A DNA stretch of 64,000 bases from Hyphomicrobiales bacterium (GTDB lineage: Bacteria > Pseudomonadota > Alphaproteobacteria > Rhodospirillales > JACKKN01). Of this stretch, positions 6,973 to 16,194 are shown one piece after another (the first letter of the stretch is position 1; every line of letters begins with the position of its first letter). The notes beneath the pieces are model-generated. The model was not told where the DNA came from and did no database searches. It worked only from the letters and a program-made list of their open reading frames with translations. The translations under genes and the position numbers were made by a program. The stretch spans positions 60,619 through 124,618 of the forward strand of contig JACKKN010000015.1 of NCBI GenBank assembly GCA_024236415.1, given 5' to 3'.

Positions 6973-9144
6973 ATGTCCGGCAGTCTGGTCCTTGCGCTGC
7001 GCACCGCCCAGTCGGGCCTGCTGACCCACCAGGCGGCCCTGGACGCCATCGCCAACAACGTCGCCAACGTCAACACCGACGGCTATTCGCGCAAGATCGT
7101 GCAGCTCGAATCCCGGGTCGTCGACGGCACCGGCGCCGGGGTGCAGATCGGCGAGATCACGCGCAGCATCGACGAGGGCCTGCTGCGCAGCCTGCGCACC
7201 GAGCTCAGCAACTACAGCTCGCTGGACGTGCGCACCAACTACTACGACCGCCTGCAGGAACTGTTCGGCACGCCCGACGACAACACCTCGATCAGCCACC
7301 TGTTGACCGAGCTCTCGAACGCGCTGGAGTCCCTGGCCGTGCGCCCGGACCAGGCCCTGGAGCAGGCCGAGGTGGCGCGCTGGGGCGCCGAGGTCACCAG
7401 CCGCCTGCAGGACATGAGCGACGTGATCCAGGAACTGCGCCGCCAGGCCGACGTGGCCATCGCCACCGCGGTGACCGAGATCAACGACCTGGTGGCGCGC
7501 ATCGGCGACCTGAACGACAAGATCGTGCGCAACTCGTCGGTCGGCCAGGACGTGACCGACCTGAAGGACCAGCGCGACCTGGCGCTGGACCGCCTCAGCG
7601 AGCTGGTGGACATCAGCTACTTCAACCGCGGCGACGGCGACATCGTGGTCTACACCACCGGCGGCCGGACCCTGGTGGACAACATCCCCGGCGTGCTGAC
7701 CCACGACGCCGCGGCCTCGGTCACGCCCACCACCACCCATGCCGAGGGCGATTTCGGCGGCCTCTACATCGGCAGCACGGCGCTGACCACCAACGACATC
7801 ACCAACGAGATCCGCGGCGGCGAGCTGAAGGGCCTGATCGACCTGCGCGACGGCGTCCTGCCCGACATGCAAAGCCAGCTGGACGAGCTGGCCGCCGAGA
7901 TGCGCGACGTGTTCAACCAGATCCACAACCGCGGCGCCCCCTTCCCCGGCATGCAGACGGCCACGGGCACGCGCGAGTTCGTCGACTCGTCGACCCAGAC
8001 CATCACCTTCGGCAGCGGCGACACCACCATCGCGCTGTTCGACGGCAACGGCGAACAGCAGGCGCTCAGCACCCTGGTCACCATCCTGGGCGGCACCGGC
8101 CCGTTCACCGTGGACGCGGTGGCGGCCGGCATCGAGACCTGGCTGCAGGCCAACGGCGCCGCCGCGGCCACCGCCGCGGTCAACGCCGACGGGTTCCTGG
8201 ACATCAACCTGAACTCGACCACCCTGAACATGGTGCTGCGCGACGAGACGGCCACCGCCAACGGCAGCACCGCGTCCGACGCCACCATCCAGTTCGACGC
8301 CGACGGCGACGGCGACATCGACGAGACCGTGTCGGGCTTCTCCTACTTCTTCGGCCTGAACGACTTCTTCGTCGATGGCCAGCCGGACAACGTGTGGGAA
8401 TCCGATGTCCTGCCCGGCGCCACCACGGCCACGGTGGCCACCCTCACCTTCCGCGACTCCACGGGCCTGCTGGGCAACATCGCGGTCAGTGCCGGCGACA
8501 CCCTGGACGAGATCGTCACCGCCGTGAACAACGCCGGCATCGGCATCACCGCGTCCAAGGTGCCCGACGGCGCCGGCTACCGCCTGCGCTTCGCCAGCGA
8601 CGACGGCACCTCGATCACCGTGACCCAGGACGTGGGTGGCGGCGACAGCCTGCTGACCGACATCGGCCTGCACTCGGCTGACGTGCGGGTGGCCAGCGCG
8701 CTGGAGGTCCGGTCCGACATCCTGGCGGCGCCGGGGCTGATCGCCGGCGGCGCCATGCAGTGGGACGCCGACCTGGGCACCGCCGGCGAATACCGCATGG
8801 GCGTGGCCGACGGCACCATCGCCGTGTCGCTGGCCAACGCCTTCGCCTCCACCAACGCCTTCGACACCGCCGGCGGCCTGGTGGGGGTGACCAACACCTT
8901 CGCCCAGTTCGCGGCCGCCATCGTGTCCGACAACGCCACCCTGGCGGCGACCAACACCGCCGACCTGGATTACCAGAAGACCCTGACCCAGAGCCTGCAG
9001 ACCAAGTCCGACACCACCCGCGGCGTCAACCTGGACGAGGAGATGGCCGAACTGATCGTGTTCGAGCAGGCCTATTCGGCGGCGGCCCGGGTGATCAGCA
9101 TCATCCAGAACATGTTCGAGGCCCTGGACGCGGCCGTGTCCTGA
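6973..9144 (+). CDS. flgK: Flagellar hook-associated protein 1 FlgK
   Basis: This 723-residue hook-filament junction protein carries the N-terminal pattern LDAIANNVANVNTDGYSRKIV and the C-terminal helix with GVNLDEEMAELIVFEQAYSAAARVI. Both are diagnostic of FlgK and form the inner coiled coil. It is longer than the enterobacterial protein (about 550 residues). The excess is a beta-rich outer region (roughly residues 330-620) rich in Thr, Asp and Gly, which is surface-exposed in this family and a possible glycan acceptor (inference). ATG 6973 lies 18 bp after the flgN stop with an AAGGGA-type ribosome site. Confidence 0.95.
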   Translation: MSGSLVLALRTAQSGLLTHQAALDAIANNVANVNTDGYSRKIVQLESRVVDGTGAGVQIGEITRSIDEGLLRSLRTELSNYSSLDVRTNYYDRLQELFGTPDDNTSISHLLTELSNALESLAVRPDQALEQAEVARWGAEVTSRLQDMSDVIQELRRQADVAIATAVTEINDLVARIGDLNDKIVRNSSVGQDVTDLKDQRDLALDRLSELVDISYFNRGDGDIVVYTTGGRTLVDNIPGVLTHDAAASVTPTTTHAEGDFGGLYIGSTALTTNDITNEIRGGELKGLIDLRDGVLPDMQSQLDELAAEMRDVFNQIHNRGAPFPGMQTATGTREFVDSSTQTITFGSGDTTIALFDGNGEQQALSTLVTILGGTGPFTVDAVAAGIETWLQANGAAAATAAVNADGFLDINLNSTTLNMVLRDETATANGSTASDATIQFDADGDGDIDETVSGFSYFFGLNDFFVDGQPDNVWESDVLPGATTATVATLTFRDSTGLLGNIAVSAGDTLDEIVTAVNNAGIGITASKVPDGAGYRLRFASDDGTSITVTQDVGGGDSLLTDIGLHSADVRVASALEVRSDILAAPGLIAGGAMQWDADLGTAGEYRMGVADGTIAVSLANAFASTNAFDTAGGLVGVTNTFAQFAAAIVSDNATLAATNTADLDYQKTLTQSLQTKSDTTRGVNLDEEMAELIVFEQAYSAAARVISIIQNMFEALDAAVS

Positions 9145-9161
9145 TGACGAGGAGCTAGGAA

Positions 9162-10454
9162 ATGTCGTCCCGCATCGCCAACCTGGCCGCCAACAACCAG
9201 TTGATCAGCTACCTGCTGCGCACCCAGTCACGCCTGCACCAGACCGAGGTGCAGATCGCCACCGAGAAGGTGTCCCAGGACTACGCCGGCATCAACCGCG
9301 AGTCCCAGCGCCTGCTGAACATCGAGAACACCCGCGCCACGCTGGAACGCTACACCCAGAACAACGAGCTGCTGGACCTGCAGCTCGAGATCACCGAGAC
9401 CACGCTGGAAGGCATCGAGGGCACCATCCACGATTTCCGCGAACAGCTGTTCCTGTACGAGTCCGGCAGCTTGGAGGACGAGCAGCGGGTCAAGGACATC
9501 CAGGACGCCGCCATGCGCGCCCTGCTGGACATGGAGGTCCACCTGAACACGGACGTGGGCGGCCGGTTCCTGTTCTCGGGCACCCGGGTGACCACGCAGC
9601 CGGTGGACCTGAACACGGATTCCCTGGCCGACTTCCAGGCCGAATACGACGGCGAGGCGGTTGTCTACCCGATCACCCGCGACGCCCACGTGGGCACCAA
9701 CCTGACCACCGACGCCACGGTCACCGGGGCGCTGACCTTTTCGGGCGGCGACACCATCACGGCGGCCAACGCCGGCACGCTGTCGTCCATCTCGGTCGGC
9801 TCGCAGATCACCCTCGCCGGCAGCGCGGCCAACGACGGCACCTATACCGTGGTCTCCAACGACGGCACCAACATCACCATCAGCGGCACCATCGCAGGCA
9901 CCGCCGTGACCGTGACCAACACCGTCACCAACGGCGGCCCCGACGCCGGCGTGACCATCGCCGCCAGCAGCTATTATTCCGGCGACTCCATCGCCACCAC
10001 CCACCGGGTCGAGGACGACCGCTCGATCACCCTCGACCTGACCGGCATCGACCCGGCCTTCGAGAAGGCGATCCGCGCCATGGGCATCATCGCCCAGGGC
10101 GTGTTCGGCACCAACGGCGGCCTGGACCAGCACCCCGAGCGCATCGACCAGGCGCTGTACCTGCTGACCTCGTCCCTGGAGCCGCCGGGCGTGGGCACTC
10201 CGCCGTTCGGCACCGAAGAGACCAGCAACATGAGCCAGGTGGAGAACGACTTCGGCTACCACCGGGTGCTGGTGGACCAGATCAACACCCGCCACGCCTC
10301 GCTGATTGGCTTCTTCGAGCAGCGCGTCGCCGACGTGGAGAACGTGGACAACCTGGAGGCGACGACCCGGCTGCTGGACGATTCGCAGGCCCTGGAGGCG
10401 TCGTACCAGGCCCTGGCGCGCATCAAGCAGCTCAGCCTGACCAACTTCCTGTAA
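9162..10454 (+). CDS. flgL: Flagellar hook-associated protein 3 FlgL
   Basis: This 430-residue flagellin-family protein joins FlgK to the filament. The N-terminal helix (LISYLLRTQSRLHQTEVQIATEKVS) and C-terminal helix (LEATTRLLDDSQALEASYQALA) match FlgL. Unlike flagellin it has an insert at about residues 185-285 made of short Thr/Gly/Asn-rich beta repeats. A strong AGGA ribosome site lies just before ATG 9162. It is the last recognisable flagellar gene of the run; a 66-bp gap then leads into the sugar operon, so cotranscription of hook and glycan genes is possible. Confidence 0.92.
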   Translation: MSSRIANLAANNQLISYLLRTQSRLHQTEVQIATEKVSQDYAGINRESQRLLNIENTRATLERYTQNNELLDLQLEITETTLEGIEGTIHDFREQLFLYESGSLEDEQRVKDIQDAAMRALLDMEVHLNTDVGGRFLFSGTRVTTQPVDLNTDSLADFQAEYDGEAVVYPITRDAHVGTNLTTDATVTGALTFSGGDTITAANAGTLSSISVGSQITLAGSAANDGTYTVVSNDGTNITISGTIAGTAVTVTNTVTNGGPDAGVTIAASSYYSGDSIATTHRVEDDRSITLDLTGIDPAFEKAIRAMGIIAQGVFGTNGGLDQHPERIDQALYLLTSSLEPPGVGTPPFGTEETSNMSQVENDFGYHRVLVDQINTRHASLIGFFEQRVADVENVDNLEATTRLLDDSQALEASYQALARIKQLSLTNFL

Positions 10455-10520
10455 GCGCCTTCCCCCGGGGTGGCTTCCCCGTTAACCTTGTGTGACGATT
10501 CCCCCGCGTCGGAGACATCC

Positions 10521-11549
10521 TTGACCGACTCACCGCGCAAGACCCTGGTCACCGGCGGCGCCGGCTTCATCGGCAGCCACCTGGTCGAACACCTGCTGGC
10601 CCGGGGCCACGAGGTCATCGCCCTGGACAGCCTGATCAGCGGCACCACCCGCAACCTGGCCGGCGTGCAGGACAACCCGCGCTTCCAGATGCTGGCCGCC
10701 GACATCAACGAATCGGCCACCATCGCGCCCGCCTTCGCGGGCGTGGACTGGGTGTTCCACCTGGCCGCCCTGGCCGACATCGTGCCCTCGATCCAGCATC
10801 CCCTGGTCTACCACCGGGCCAACGTGGACGGCACCGCCTCGGTGCTGGAGGCGGCCCGCGCCGCCGGGGTCAAGCGGTTCGTCTATGCCGCCTCGTCGTC
10901 CTGCTACGGCATTCCCGACACCTACCCCACGCCCGAGGACAGCGCCATCCGGCCCATGTACCCCTACGCCCTGACCAAGAACGTGGGCGAGCAGTACGTG
11001 CAGCACTGGCACCAGACCTATGGCATGGAGACCGTGTGCCTGCGCCTGTTCAACGTCTATGGCCCGCGGGCCCGCACCGCCGGCACCTACGGCGCCGTGT
11101 TCGGCGTGTTCCTGGCCCAGAAGCTGGCCGGCAAGCCCTTCACCGTGGTCGGCGACGGCACCCAGACCCGGGACTTCACCTTCGTCACCGACGTCTGCGC
11201 CGCCTTCGCCCAGGCCGCTGCCTCGGACCTGTCGGGCGAGGTCCTGAACGTGGGTTCGGGCCAGACCTACAGCGTCAACCGCCTGGTCGAGCTGCTGGGC
11301 GGCCCCGTGACCCACCTGCCCAAGCGCCCCGGCGAGCCCGACTGCACCTTCGCCGAGACCAGCCGCATCCGCCAGCGCCTGGGCTGGCGGCCCCGGGTGC
11401 CGTTCGAGGACGGGGTGGCCATCATGCTGGACAACATCGAGTACTGGGCCGACGCCCCGGTGTGGGACCCGGCCAGCATCAAGGAAGCGACGGCGGACTG
11501 GTTCCGCTACCTGGGCGACGGGACCCCGGGCGGGGGGTCGGCGCCATGA
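10521..11549 (+). CDS. NAD-dependent nucleotide-sugar epimerase/dehydratase (extended SDR)
   Basis: This 342-residue extended short-chain dehydrogenase opens with the NAD-binding motif GGAGFIGSHL. The catalytic pair is visible as YALTK, and FNVYGPR and RDFTFVTDV are typical of GalE/WbpP-type sugar 4-epimerases. The exact substrate cannot be read from sequence. The start chosen is TTG 10521, with GGAG at 10511-10514 at good spacing; a longer GTG start at 10470 has no such site and adds non-conserved residues. The stop overlaps the next start (ATGA). First gene of the sugar-synthesis operon. Confidence 0.85.
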   Translation: MTDSPRKTLVTGGAGFIGSHLVEHLLARGHEVIALDSLISGTTRNLAGVQDNPRFQMLAADINESATIAPAFAGVDWVFHLAALADIVPSIQHPLVYHRANVDGTASVLEAARAAGVKRFVYAASSSCYGIPDTYPTPEDSAIRPMYPYALTKNVGEQYVQHWHQTYGMETVCLRLFNVYGPRARTAGTYGAVFGVFLAQKLAGKPFTVVGDGTQTRDFTFVTDVCAAFAQAAASDLSGEVLNVGSGQTYSVNRLVELLGGPVTHLPKRPGEPDCTFAETSRIRQRLGWRPRVPFEDGVAIMLDNIEYWADAPVWDPASIKEATADWFRYLGDGTPGGGSAP

Positions 11550-13102
11550 ACGAGGCCGCCGCCCTGATCCCGGCCCTGCCGGCGGGCAAGCTGAAGACCG
11601 TCGCCGAGCTGGCCGAGATCGCCGAGCGCGCGCGCCTGGCCAAGGCCACCGTGGTGCTGGCCCACGGCACCTTCGACCTGCTGCACATCGGCCACCTGCG
11701 CCACCTGCGCCAGGCCAGGCGCGAGGGGTCGATCCTGATGGTTACCATCACCGCCGACCATCACGTCAACAAGGGCCCGGGCCGGCCCGTGTTCTCGGAG
11801 CACATGCGCGCCGAGATGCTGGCGGCGCTGGAATGCGTGGACTACGTGGGCATCAGCCAGGCCCCCCTGTCGGTCGAGGTGATCGACAAGATCCGGCCCC
11901 AGGTCTACGCCAAGGGATCGGACTACAAGAACCCCGACGACGACGTCACCGGCGGCATCACCGAGGAGCGCCGCGCCGTCGAGCGCCACGGCGGCCGCAT
12001 CGTGTTCACCGAGGACATCACCTATTCCTCGTCGTCGCTGATCAACCGCCACCTGGCGGTGTTCGACCCCAGCCTGGACGAGTTCCTGGAGGCCCAGCGC
12101 GAGAAGGAGATCCTGGACAATCTGCTGGACCTGATCGACCGCATCAAGGACTACCGGGTGCTGATGGTGGGCGACGCCATCATCGACGAGTACCAGTACG
12201 TGTCGGCCATGGGTAAGTCGCCCAAGGAGCACATGATCGCCACCCTGTTCGACAGCCGCGAGGTCTTCGCCGGCGGCATCTTCGCCGCCGCCAACCACGT
12301 GGCCGACTTCTGCAAGGAGGTCGAGGTCGTCACCACCATCGGCGACGACGGCGACTACGACAAGGTGATCCGCCAGTCCCTGAAGCCCAACGTGCGGCTG
12401 CAGGCGTTCCGCCGCCCCGACGCCCCGACCACGCGCAAGGTCCGCTTCATCGACCAGAGCTACCTGCGCAAGATGTTCGAGGTGTACCACATGGACGACA
12501 CCCCGACGGCGCCCCGGATCGAGGGCCAGATCGACCAGATCCTGCGCCAGTCGGCCGGCGACTACGACCTGGTGATCGTCAACGACTTCGGCCACGGGCT
12601 GGTGACCCCGACCCTGATCGCCACCCTGGAGCAGCAATCCAAATTCCTGGCCATCAACGCCCAGTCCAACAGCGCCAACATGGGCTACAACCTGATCACG
12701 CGGTACCCCAAGGCGGACTACATCTGCATCGACGCGCCCGAGGCGCGGCTCGCCGTGTCGGACCGATATTCCGAGATCGAGGCCATCGCCGCCCAGGTCC
12801 TGCCGGCGCGCATCGACTGCCCGCGCTTCGTCATCACCCACGGCCGCCACGGCTGCGTCGGCTATGGCCGCACCGACGGCATCGTTCACGTGCCGGCCTT
12901 CACCAAGACGGTGGTGGACACCGTGGGCGCCGGCGACGCCTTCTTCGCCGTCACCGCCCCCATGGCCGCCGCCGGCGGTGCCATGGACTCGTTGCTGTTC
13001 ATCGGCAACGCCGCCGGCGCCATCAAGGTGGGCATCGTCGGCCACCGCAATTCGGTGGAGCGGGTGCCGCTGATTAAGTTTCTGACAACCTTATTGAAAT
13101 AG
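11546..13102 (+). CDS. Bifunctional cytidylyltransferase / PfkB sugar kinase, reversed HldE-like domain order
   Basis: This 518-residue protein has two enzyme domains. The N-terminal nucleotidyltransferase (about residues 35-165) carries GTFDLLHIGHLRHL with the catalytic HxGH at 47-50. The C-terminal PfkB-type kinase (about 200-518) carries GDAIIDEY near its start and the TVGAGDAFFA motif with catalytic Asp464. HldE of ADP-heptose synthesis has the same two activities in the opposite order, kinase first. The protein probably phosphorylates and activates a sugar, perhaps a heptose or related sugar (inference). It overlaps the preceding epimerase by four bases, and a second epimerase follows after 36 bp. 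Confidence 0.85.
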   Translation: MNEAAALIPALPAGKLKTVAELAEIAERARLAKATVVLAHGTFDLLHIGHLRHLRQARREGSILMVTITADHHVNKGPGRPVFSEHMRAEMLAALECVDYVGISQAPLSVEVIDKIRPQVYAKGSDYKNPDDDVTGGITEERRAVERHGGRIVFTEDITYSSSSLINRHLAVFDPSLDEFLEAQREKEILDNLLDLIDRIKDYRVLMVGDAIIDEYQYVSAMGKSPKEHMIATLFDSREVFAGGIFAAANHVADFCKEVEVVTTIGDDGDYDKVIRQSLKPNVRLQAFRRPDAPTTRKVRFIDQSYLRKMFEVYHMDDTPTAPRIEGQIDQILRQSAGDYDLVIVNDFGHGLVTPTLIATLEQQSKFLAINAQSNSANMGYNLITRYPKADYICIDAPEARLAVSDRYSEIEAIAAQVLPARIDCPRFVITHGRHGCVGYGRTDGIVHVPAFTKTVVDTVGAGDAFFAVTAPMAAAGGAMDSLLFIGNAAGAIKVGIVGHRNSVERVPLIKFLTTLLK

Positions 13103-13138
13103 ACTCCTTCGCCGTAGGCGGACGGGATTTATTCGGCC

Positions 13139-14140
13139 ATGAGCGACAGCAAGAAATGGAGCGTCCTGGTGACGGGCGGGGCCGGTTATGTGGGCTCGGC
13201 CCTGGTGCCGCGCCTGCTGGAGGCCGGGCACAAGGTCACGGTGCTGGACCTGTACCTGTACGGCGAGGACCTGTTCAGGGACCTGCGCGGCCCCAATCTG
13301 CGCGAGGTCAAGGGCGACCTGCGCGACGCGGACACGGTGGCCCGGGCCCTGGACGGCGTCGACGCGGTGATCCACCTGGCCTGCATCTCCAACGACCCCA
13401 GCTACGACCTGGACCCGGACCTGGGCCAGTCCATCAACCACGGCGCCTTCCTGCCCCTGGTGCGGGCGGCCAAGGCGGCGGGGGTGAAGCGGTTCGTCTA
13501 TGCCTCCAGCTCCAGCGTCTACGGCATCAAGGACGAGGCCCAGGTGACCGAGGACCTGCCGCTGGAACCCCTGACCGACTACTCCAAGTTCAAGGCCCTG
13601 TGCGAGGAGGAACTGCTGGGCGAGCGCGGCGACGGCTTCGTCACCTGCATCATCCGCCCCTCCACCGTGTGCGGCTACGCGCCGCGCCTGCGGCTGGACC
13701 TGACCGTCAACATCCTGACCAACCACGCCATCAACAACGGCAGGATCACGGTGTTCGGCGGCGGCCAGAAGCGGCCCAACATCCACATCCAGGACATGGT
13801 CGGCCTGTACCTGTTCCTGCTGCAGCAGCCCGACGAAAAGATCGACGGCAAGACCTTCAACGCCGGCTACGAGAACTTCACGGTGATGGAGATCGCCGAG
13901 ATGGTGCGCCACGCCCTGGGCGCCGAGGTGGACATCGTGGTCACCCCCACGGACGACAACCGGTCCTACCACGTGTCGTCCGAGAAGATGCGCCGCGAGC
14001 TGGGCTTCGAGCCCAGCCACACCATCGAGGACGCCGTGCGCGACCTGAAGGCGGCCTTCGACGCCGGCCTGGTGCCCGACCCCATGACCGACCCCGTCTA
14101 CTACAACATCAAGCTGATGCAGAAGGTGCACCTGCATTGA
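13139..14140 (+). CDS. NAD-dependent epimerase/dehydratase (extended SDR)
   Basis: A 333-residue extended SDR with the cofactor motif GGAGYVGSAL at residues 13-22, the SSSSVYG serine segment and a DYSKFK Tyr-x-x-x-Lys catalytic pair. It is distinct from the epimerase at 10521 and resembles the broad family acting on nucleotide-linked hexoses or heptoses. It lacks obvious substrate-defining features. It sits between the bifunctional activator and the thiamine-dependent pair, so it probably epimerises, reduces or dehydrates the activated sugar. The stop overlaps the TTG start of the following gene. Confidence 0.85.
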   Translation: MSDSKKWSVLVTGGAGYVGSALVPRLLEAGHKVTVLDLYLYGEDLFRDLRGPNLREVKGDLRDADTVARALDGVDAVIHLACISNDPSYDLDPDLGQSINHGAFLPLVRAAKAAGVKRFVYASSSSVYGIKDEAQVTEDLPLEPLTDYSKFKALCEEELLGERGDGFVTCIIRPSTVCGYAPRLRLDLTVNILTNHAINNGRITVFGGGQKRPNIHIQDMVGLYLFLLQQPDEKIDGKTFNAGYENFTVMEIAEMVRHALGAEVDIVVTPTDDNRSYHVSSEKMRRELGFEPSHTIEDAVRDLKAAFDAGLVPDPMTDPVYYNIKLMQKVHLH

Positions 14141-15117
14141 ACCCGGCCCGGGAACCCTCGGACCAGGAATTGCGCGACCTGTACCGCGCCATGCTGCGCA
14201 TCCGCCTGATCGAGGAGGAGATCGCCGCCCGCTACGCCGAGCAGGAGATGCGCTGCCCCGTGCACCTGTCGGTGGGGCAGGAGGCCGCCGCCGTGGGCGC
14301 CTGCGCCGCCCTGCGCCCCGCCGACCAGATCACCAGCAGCCACCGCTGCCACGGCCACTACCTGGCCAAGGGCGGCGACCTGCGGGCCATGCTGGCAGAG
14401 ATCTACGGCAAGGCCGCCGGCTGCTGCGGCGGGCGCGGCGGCTCCATGCACCTGTTCGACCCCGACGCCGGGGTCCTGGCCAGCGTGCCCATCGTCGCCA
14501 GCTCGGTGCCGCTCGCGGTGGGCGCGGCGCTGGCGTTCCAGCAGCGGGCCGAGGACGGGGTCGCGGTGGCCTTCCTGGGCGACGGGTCGCTGGAGGAAGG
14601 CGTCACCCACGAGAGCCTCAATTTCGCCTCCCGCTTCCACCTGCCGGTAGTGTTCTTCGTCGAGAACAATTTCTTCTCCGTCTACACGCCGCTCGACCAG
14701 CGCCAGCCGGCCCGCCCCCTGGCGGCACTGGCCGCGGCCCACGGCATGCCGGCCCTGGAGGCCGACGGCAACGACGTGCTGGCGGTGCTGAAGGCCACGA
14801 AAGAGGCGGTCGCGGACGCGCGGGCCGGCGCCGGGCCGACCCTGATCGTGGCCGAGACCTACCGCTGGCGCGAGCACTGCGGCCCCAACTACGACAACGA
14901 CCTGGGCTACCGCACCGAGGACGAGTTCCTGGCCTGGAAGGCCCGCGACCCGGTGGCCGCCTTCGCCGCCCGTTTGTCCGAGCTGGGCGCCATGACCGAC
15001 ACCGACAGCGACGCCATGGCCGGCGCCATCGGCGCCGAGATCGACGCCGCCTTCGGCTTCGCCAAGGCCGCCCCCTTCCCCGACGGCGCCACGGCGGCGG
15101 AGCGGGTCTATGCGTGA
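14137..15117 (+). CDS. Thiamine diphosphate-dependent dehydrogenase E1 component, alpha subunit
   Basis: This 326-residue protein matches the alpha subunit of 2-oxoacid dehydrogenase E1 (PdhA/AcoA type). The thiamine diphosphate motif runs from GDG at 148-150 to NN at 177-178, and residues 68-105 (SSHRCHGHYLAKGGD ... GGRGGSMH) are the conserved alpha-subunit segment. The start is TTG 14137, overlapping the preceding stop and preceded by AAGGTG. No E2 lipoyl transferase or E3 gene lies in the window, so it is unlikely to be a normal dehydrogenase complex. In this sugar operon it may perform a decarboxylation or carboligation on a sugar precursor (inference). Confidence 0.87.
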   Translation: MNPAREPSDQELRDLYRAMLRIRLIEEEIAARYAEQEMRCPVHLSVGQEAAAVGACAALRPADQITSSHRCHGHYLAKGGDLRAMLAEIYGKAAGCCGGRGGSMHLFDPDAGVLASVPIVASSVPLAVGAALAFQQRAEDGVAVAFLGDGSLEEGVTHESLNFASRFHLPVVFFVENNFFSVYTPLDQRQPARPLAALAAAHGMPALEADGNDVLAVLKATKEAVADARAGAGPTLIVAETYRWREHCGPNYDNDLGYRTEDEFLAWKARDPVAAFAARLSELGAMTDTDSDAMAGAIGAEIDAAFGFAKAAPFPDGATAAERVYA

Positions 15118-16192
15118 GCCCCGCGTCCTGACCGCCGCCGAGGCCATCCTGGAGGCCCAGGACCAGGCCCTGGCCGCCGACCCGGCGGTGTTCCTCATGG
15201 GCGAGGGCGCCGCCGACCCGAAAGGCATTTTCGGCACCACGGCGGGCCTGGTGGACAAGTACGGGCCGGCGCGGGTCATGGAAATGCCCGTGTCCGAGAA
15301 CGGCTTCACCGGCATCGCCGTCGGCGCCGCCCTCATGGGCCGCCGCCCGGTGGTGATCCACCAGCGGGTCGAGTTCTGCCTGCTGGCCATGGAGCAGCTG
15401 TTCGGCAACGCCGCCAAGGCCCACTACGTGTCCGACGGCCGGCACCGCGCGCCCCTGGTGGTGCGCCTGGTGGCCGGGCGTGGCTGGGGCCAGGGGCCGC
15501 AGCACGGCCAGGTGCTGGAAAACCTGTTCGCCCTGGTGCCGGGGCTCAAGCTGGTGCTGCCCGCGGGCCCCGCCGACGCCAAGGGCATGCTGCTGGCGGC
15601 CATCGCCGACGACAACCCGGTGATCTTCCTCGAGCACCGCTGGGTCCACTACGTCAGCGGCGAGGTGCCCGAGGCGCCCCTGCCGGCGCCCCTGGACGGA
15701 CCGCGCCGCATCCTCGCCGGCGGCGACGTGACCGTGGTCGCCGCCTCCTACATGACGCTGGAAACCCGCCACGCTGCCGCCGCCCTGGCCGCCGAGGGCG
15801 TGGCGGTGGACCTCTTTGACCTGCGCGTGGCCCGCCCCCTGGTGACCGACGCCATCCAGGAGTCCGTACGCCGCACCGGCCGCCTGCTGGTGGTCGACAC
15901 CGGCTGGAAGACCTTCGGCCTGGGGGCCGAGATCGTGGCCCGGGTCACCGAATCCTGCTTCGCCGACATGGCAGCGCCGCCGCGGCGCGTGGGCCTGCCC
16001 GACCACCCCACCCCCAGCTCCCGCGCCCTGGCCGAAGCCTACTACCCGCGCGCGGAACACGTGGCCGGCGCCATCGGCGCCCTAGTGGGCCTGCCCGACG
16101 CCCGCGTCGCCGCCGTGCACGCCACCCTGGCCGCCGAGCGGCGCCAGGTGCCGCTGGACATCCCCCATCCGTCCTTCAAGGGGCCGTTCTAG
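15110..16192 (+). CDS. Thiamine diphosphate-dependent E1 component, beta subunit (transketolase-like)
   Basis: This 360-residue protein is the partner of the alpha subunit: a PdhB-like pyrimidine-binding domain (about residues 5-180, with MPVSENGFTGIAVGAALMG) followed by the transketolase C-terminal domain (about 205-330, VTVVAASYMTLETRHAA ... VVDTGWKTFG). It overlaps the alpha gene by eight bases, as expected for a heterotetramer made in fixed ratio. The last 30 residues extend beyond the usual family end. An aminotransferase gene begins three bases downstream. Confidence 0.87.
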   Translation: MREPRVLTAAEAILEAQDQALAADPAVFLMGEGAADPKGIFGTTAGLVDKYGPARVMEMPVSENGFTGIAVGAALMGRRPVVIHQRVEFCLLAMEQLFGNAAKAHYVSDGRHRAPLVVRLVAGRGWGQGPQHGQVLENLFALVPGLKLVLPAGPADAKGMLLAAIADDNPVIFLEHRWVHYVSGEVPEAPLPAPLDGPRRILAGGDVTVVAASYMTLETRHAAAALAAEGVAVDLFDLRVARPLVTDAIQESVRRTGRLLVVDTGWKTFGLGAEIVARVTESCFADMAAPPRRVGLPDHPTPSSRALAEAYYPRAEHVAGAIGALVGLPDARVAAVHATLAAERRQVPLDIPHPSFKGPF

Positions 16193-16194
16193 AG

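Noticed and set aside
6406..8673. Open frame of 755 codons on the minus strand opposite flgN and flgK
   Set aside because: Shadow of FlgK coding sequence; the plus-strand proteins have clear family motifs.
10470..10520. GTG at 10470 as start of the first epimerase
   Set aside because: TTG 10521 has a well-placed GGAG and begins just before the conserved NAD-binding motif; the extension shows no conservation pattern.
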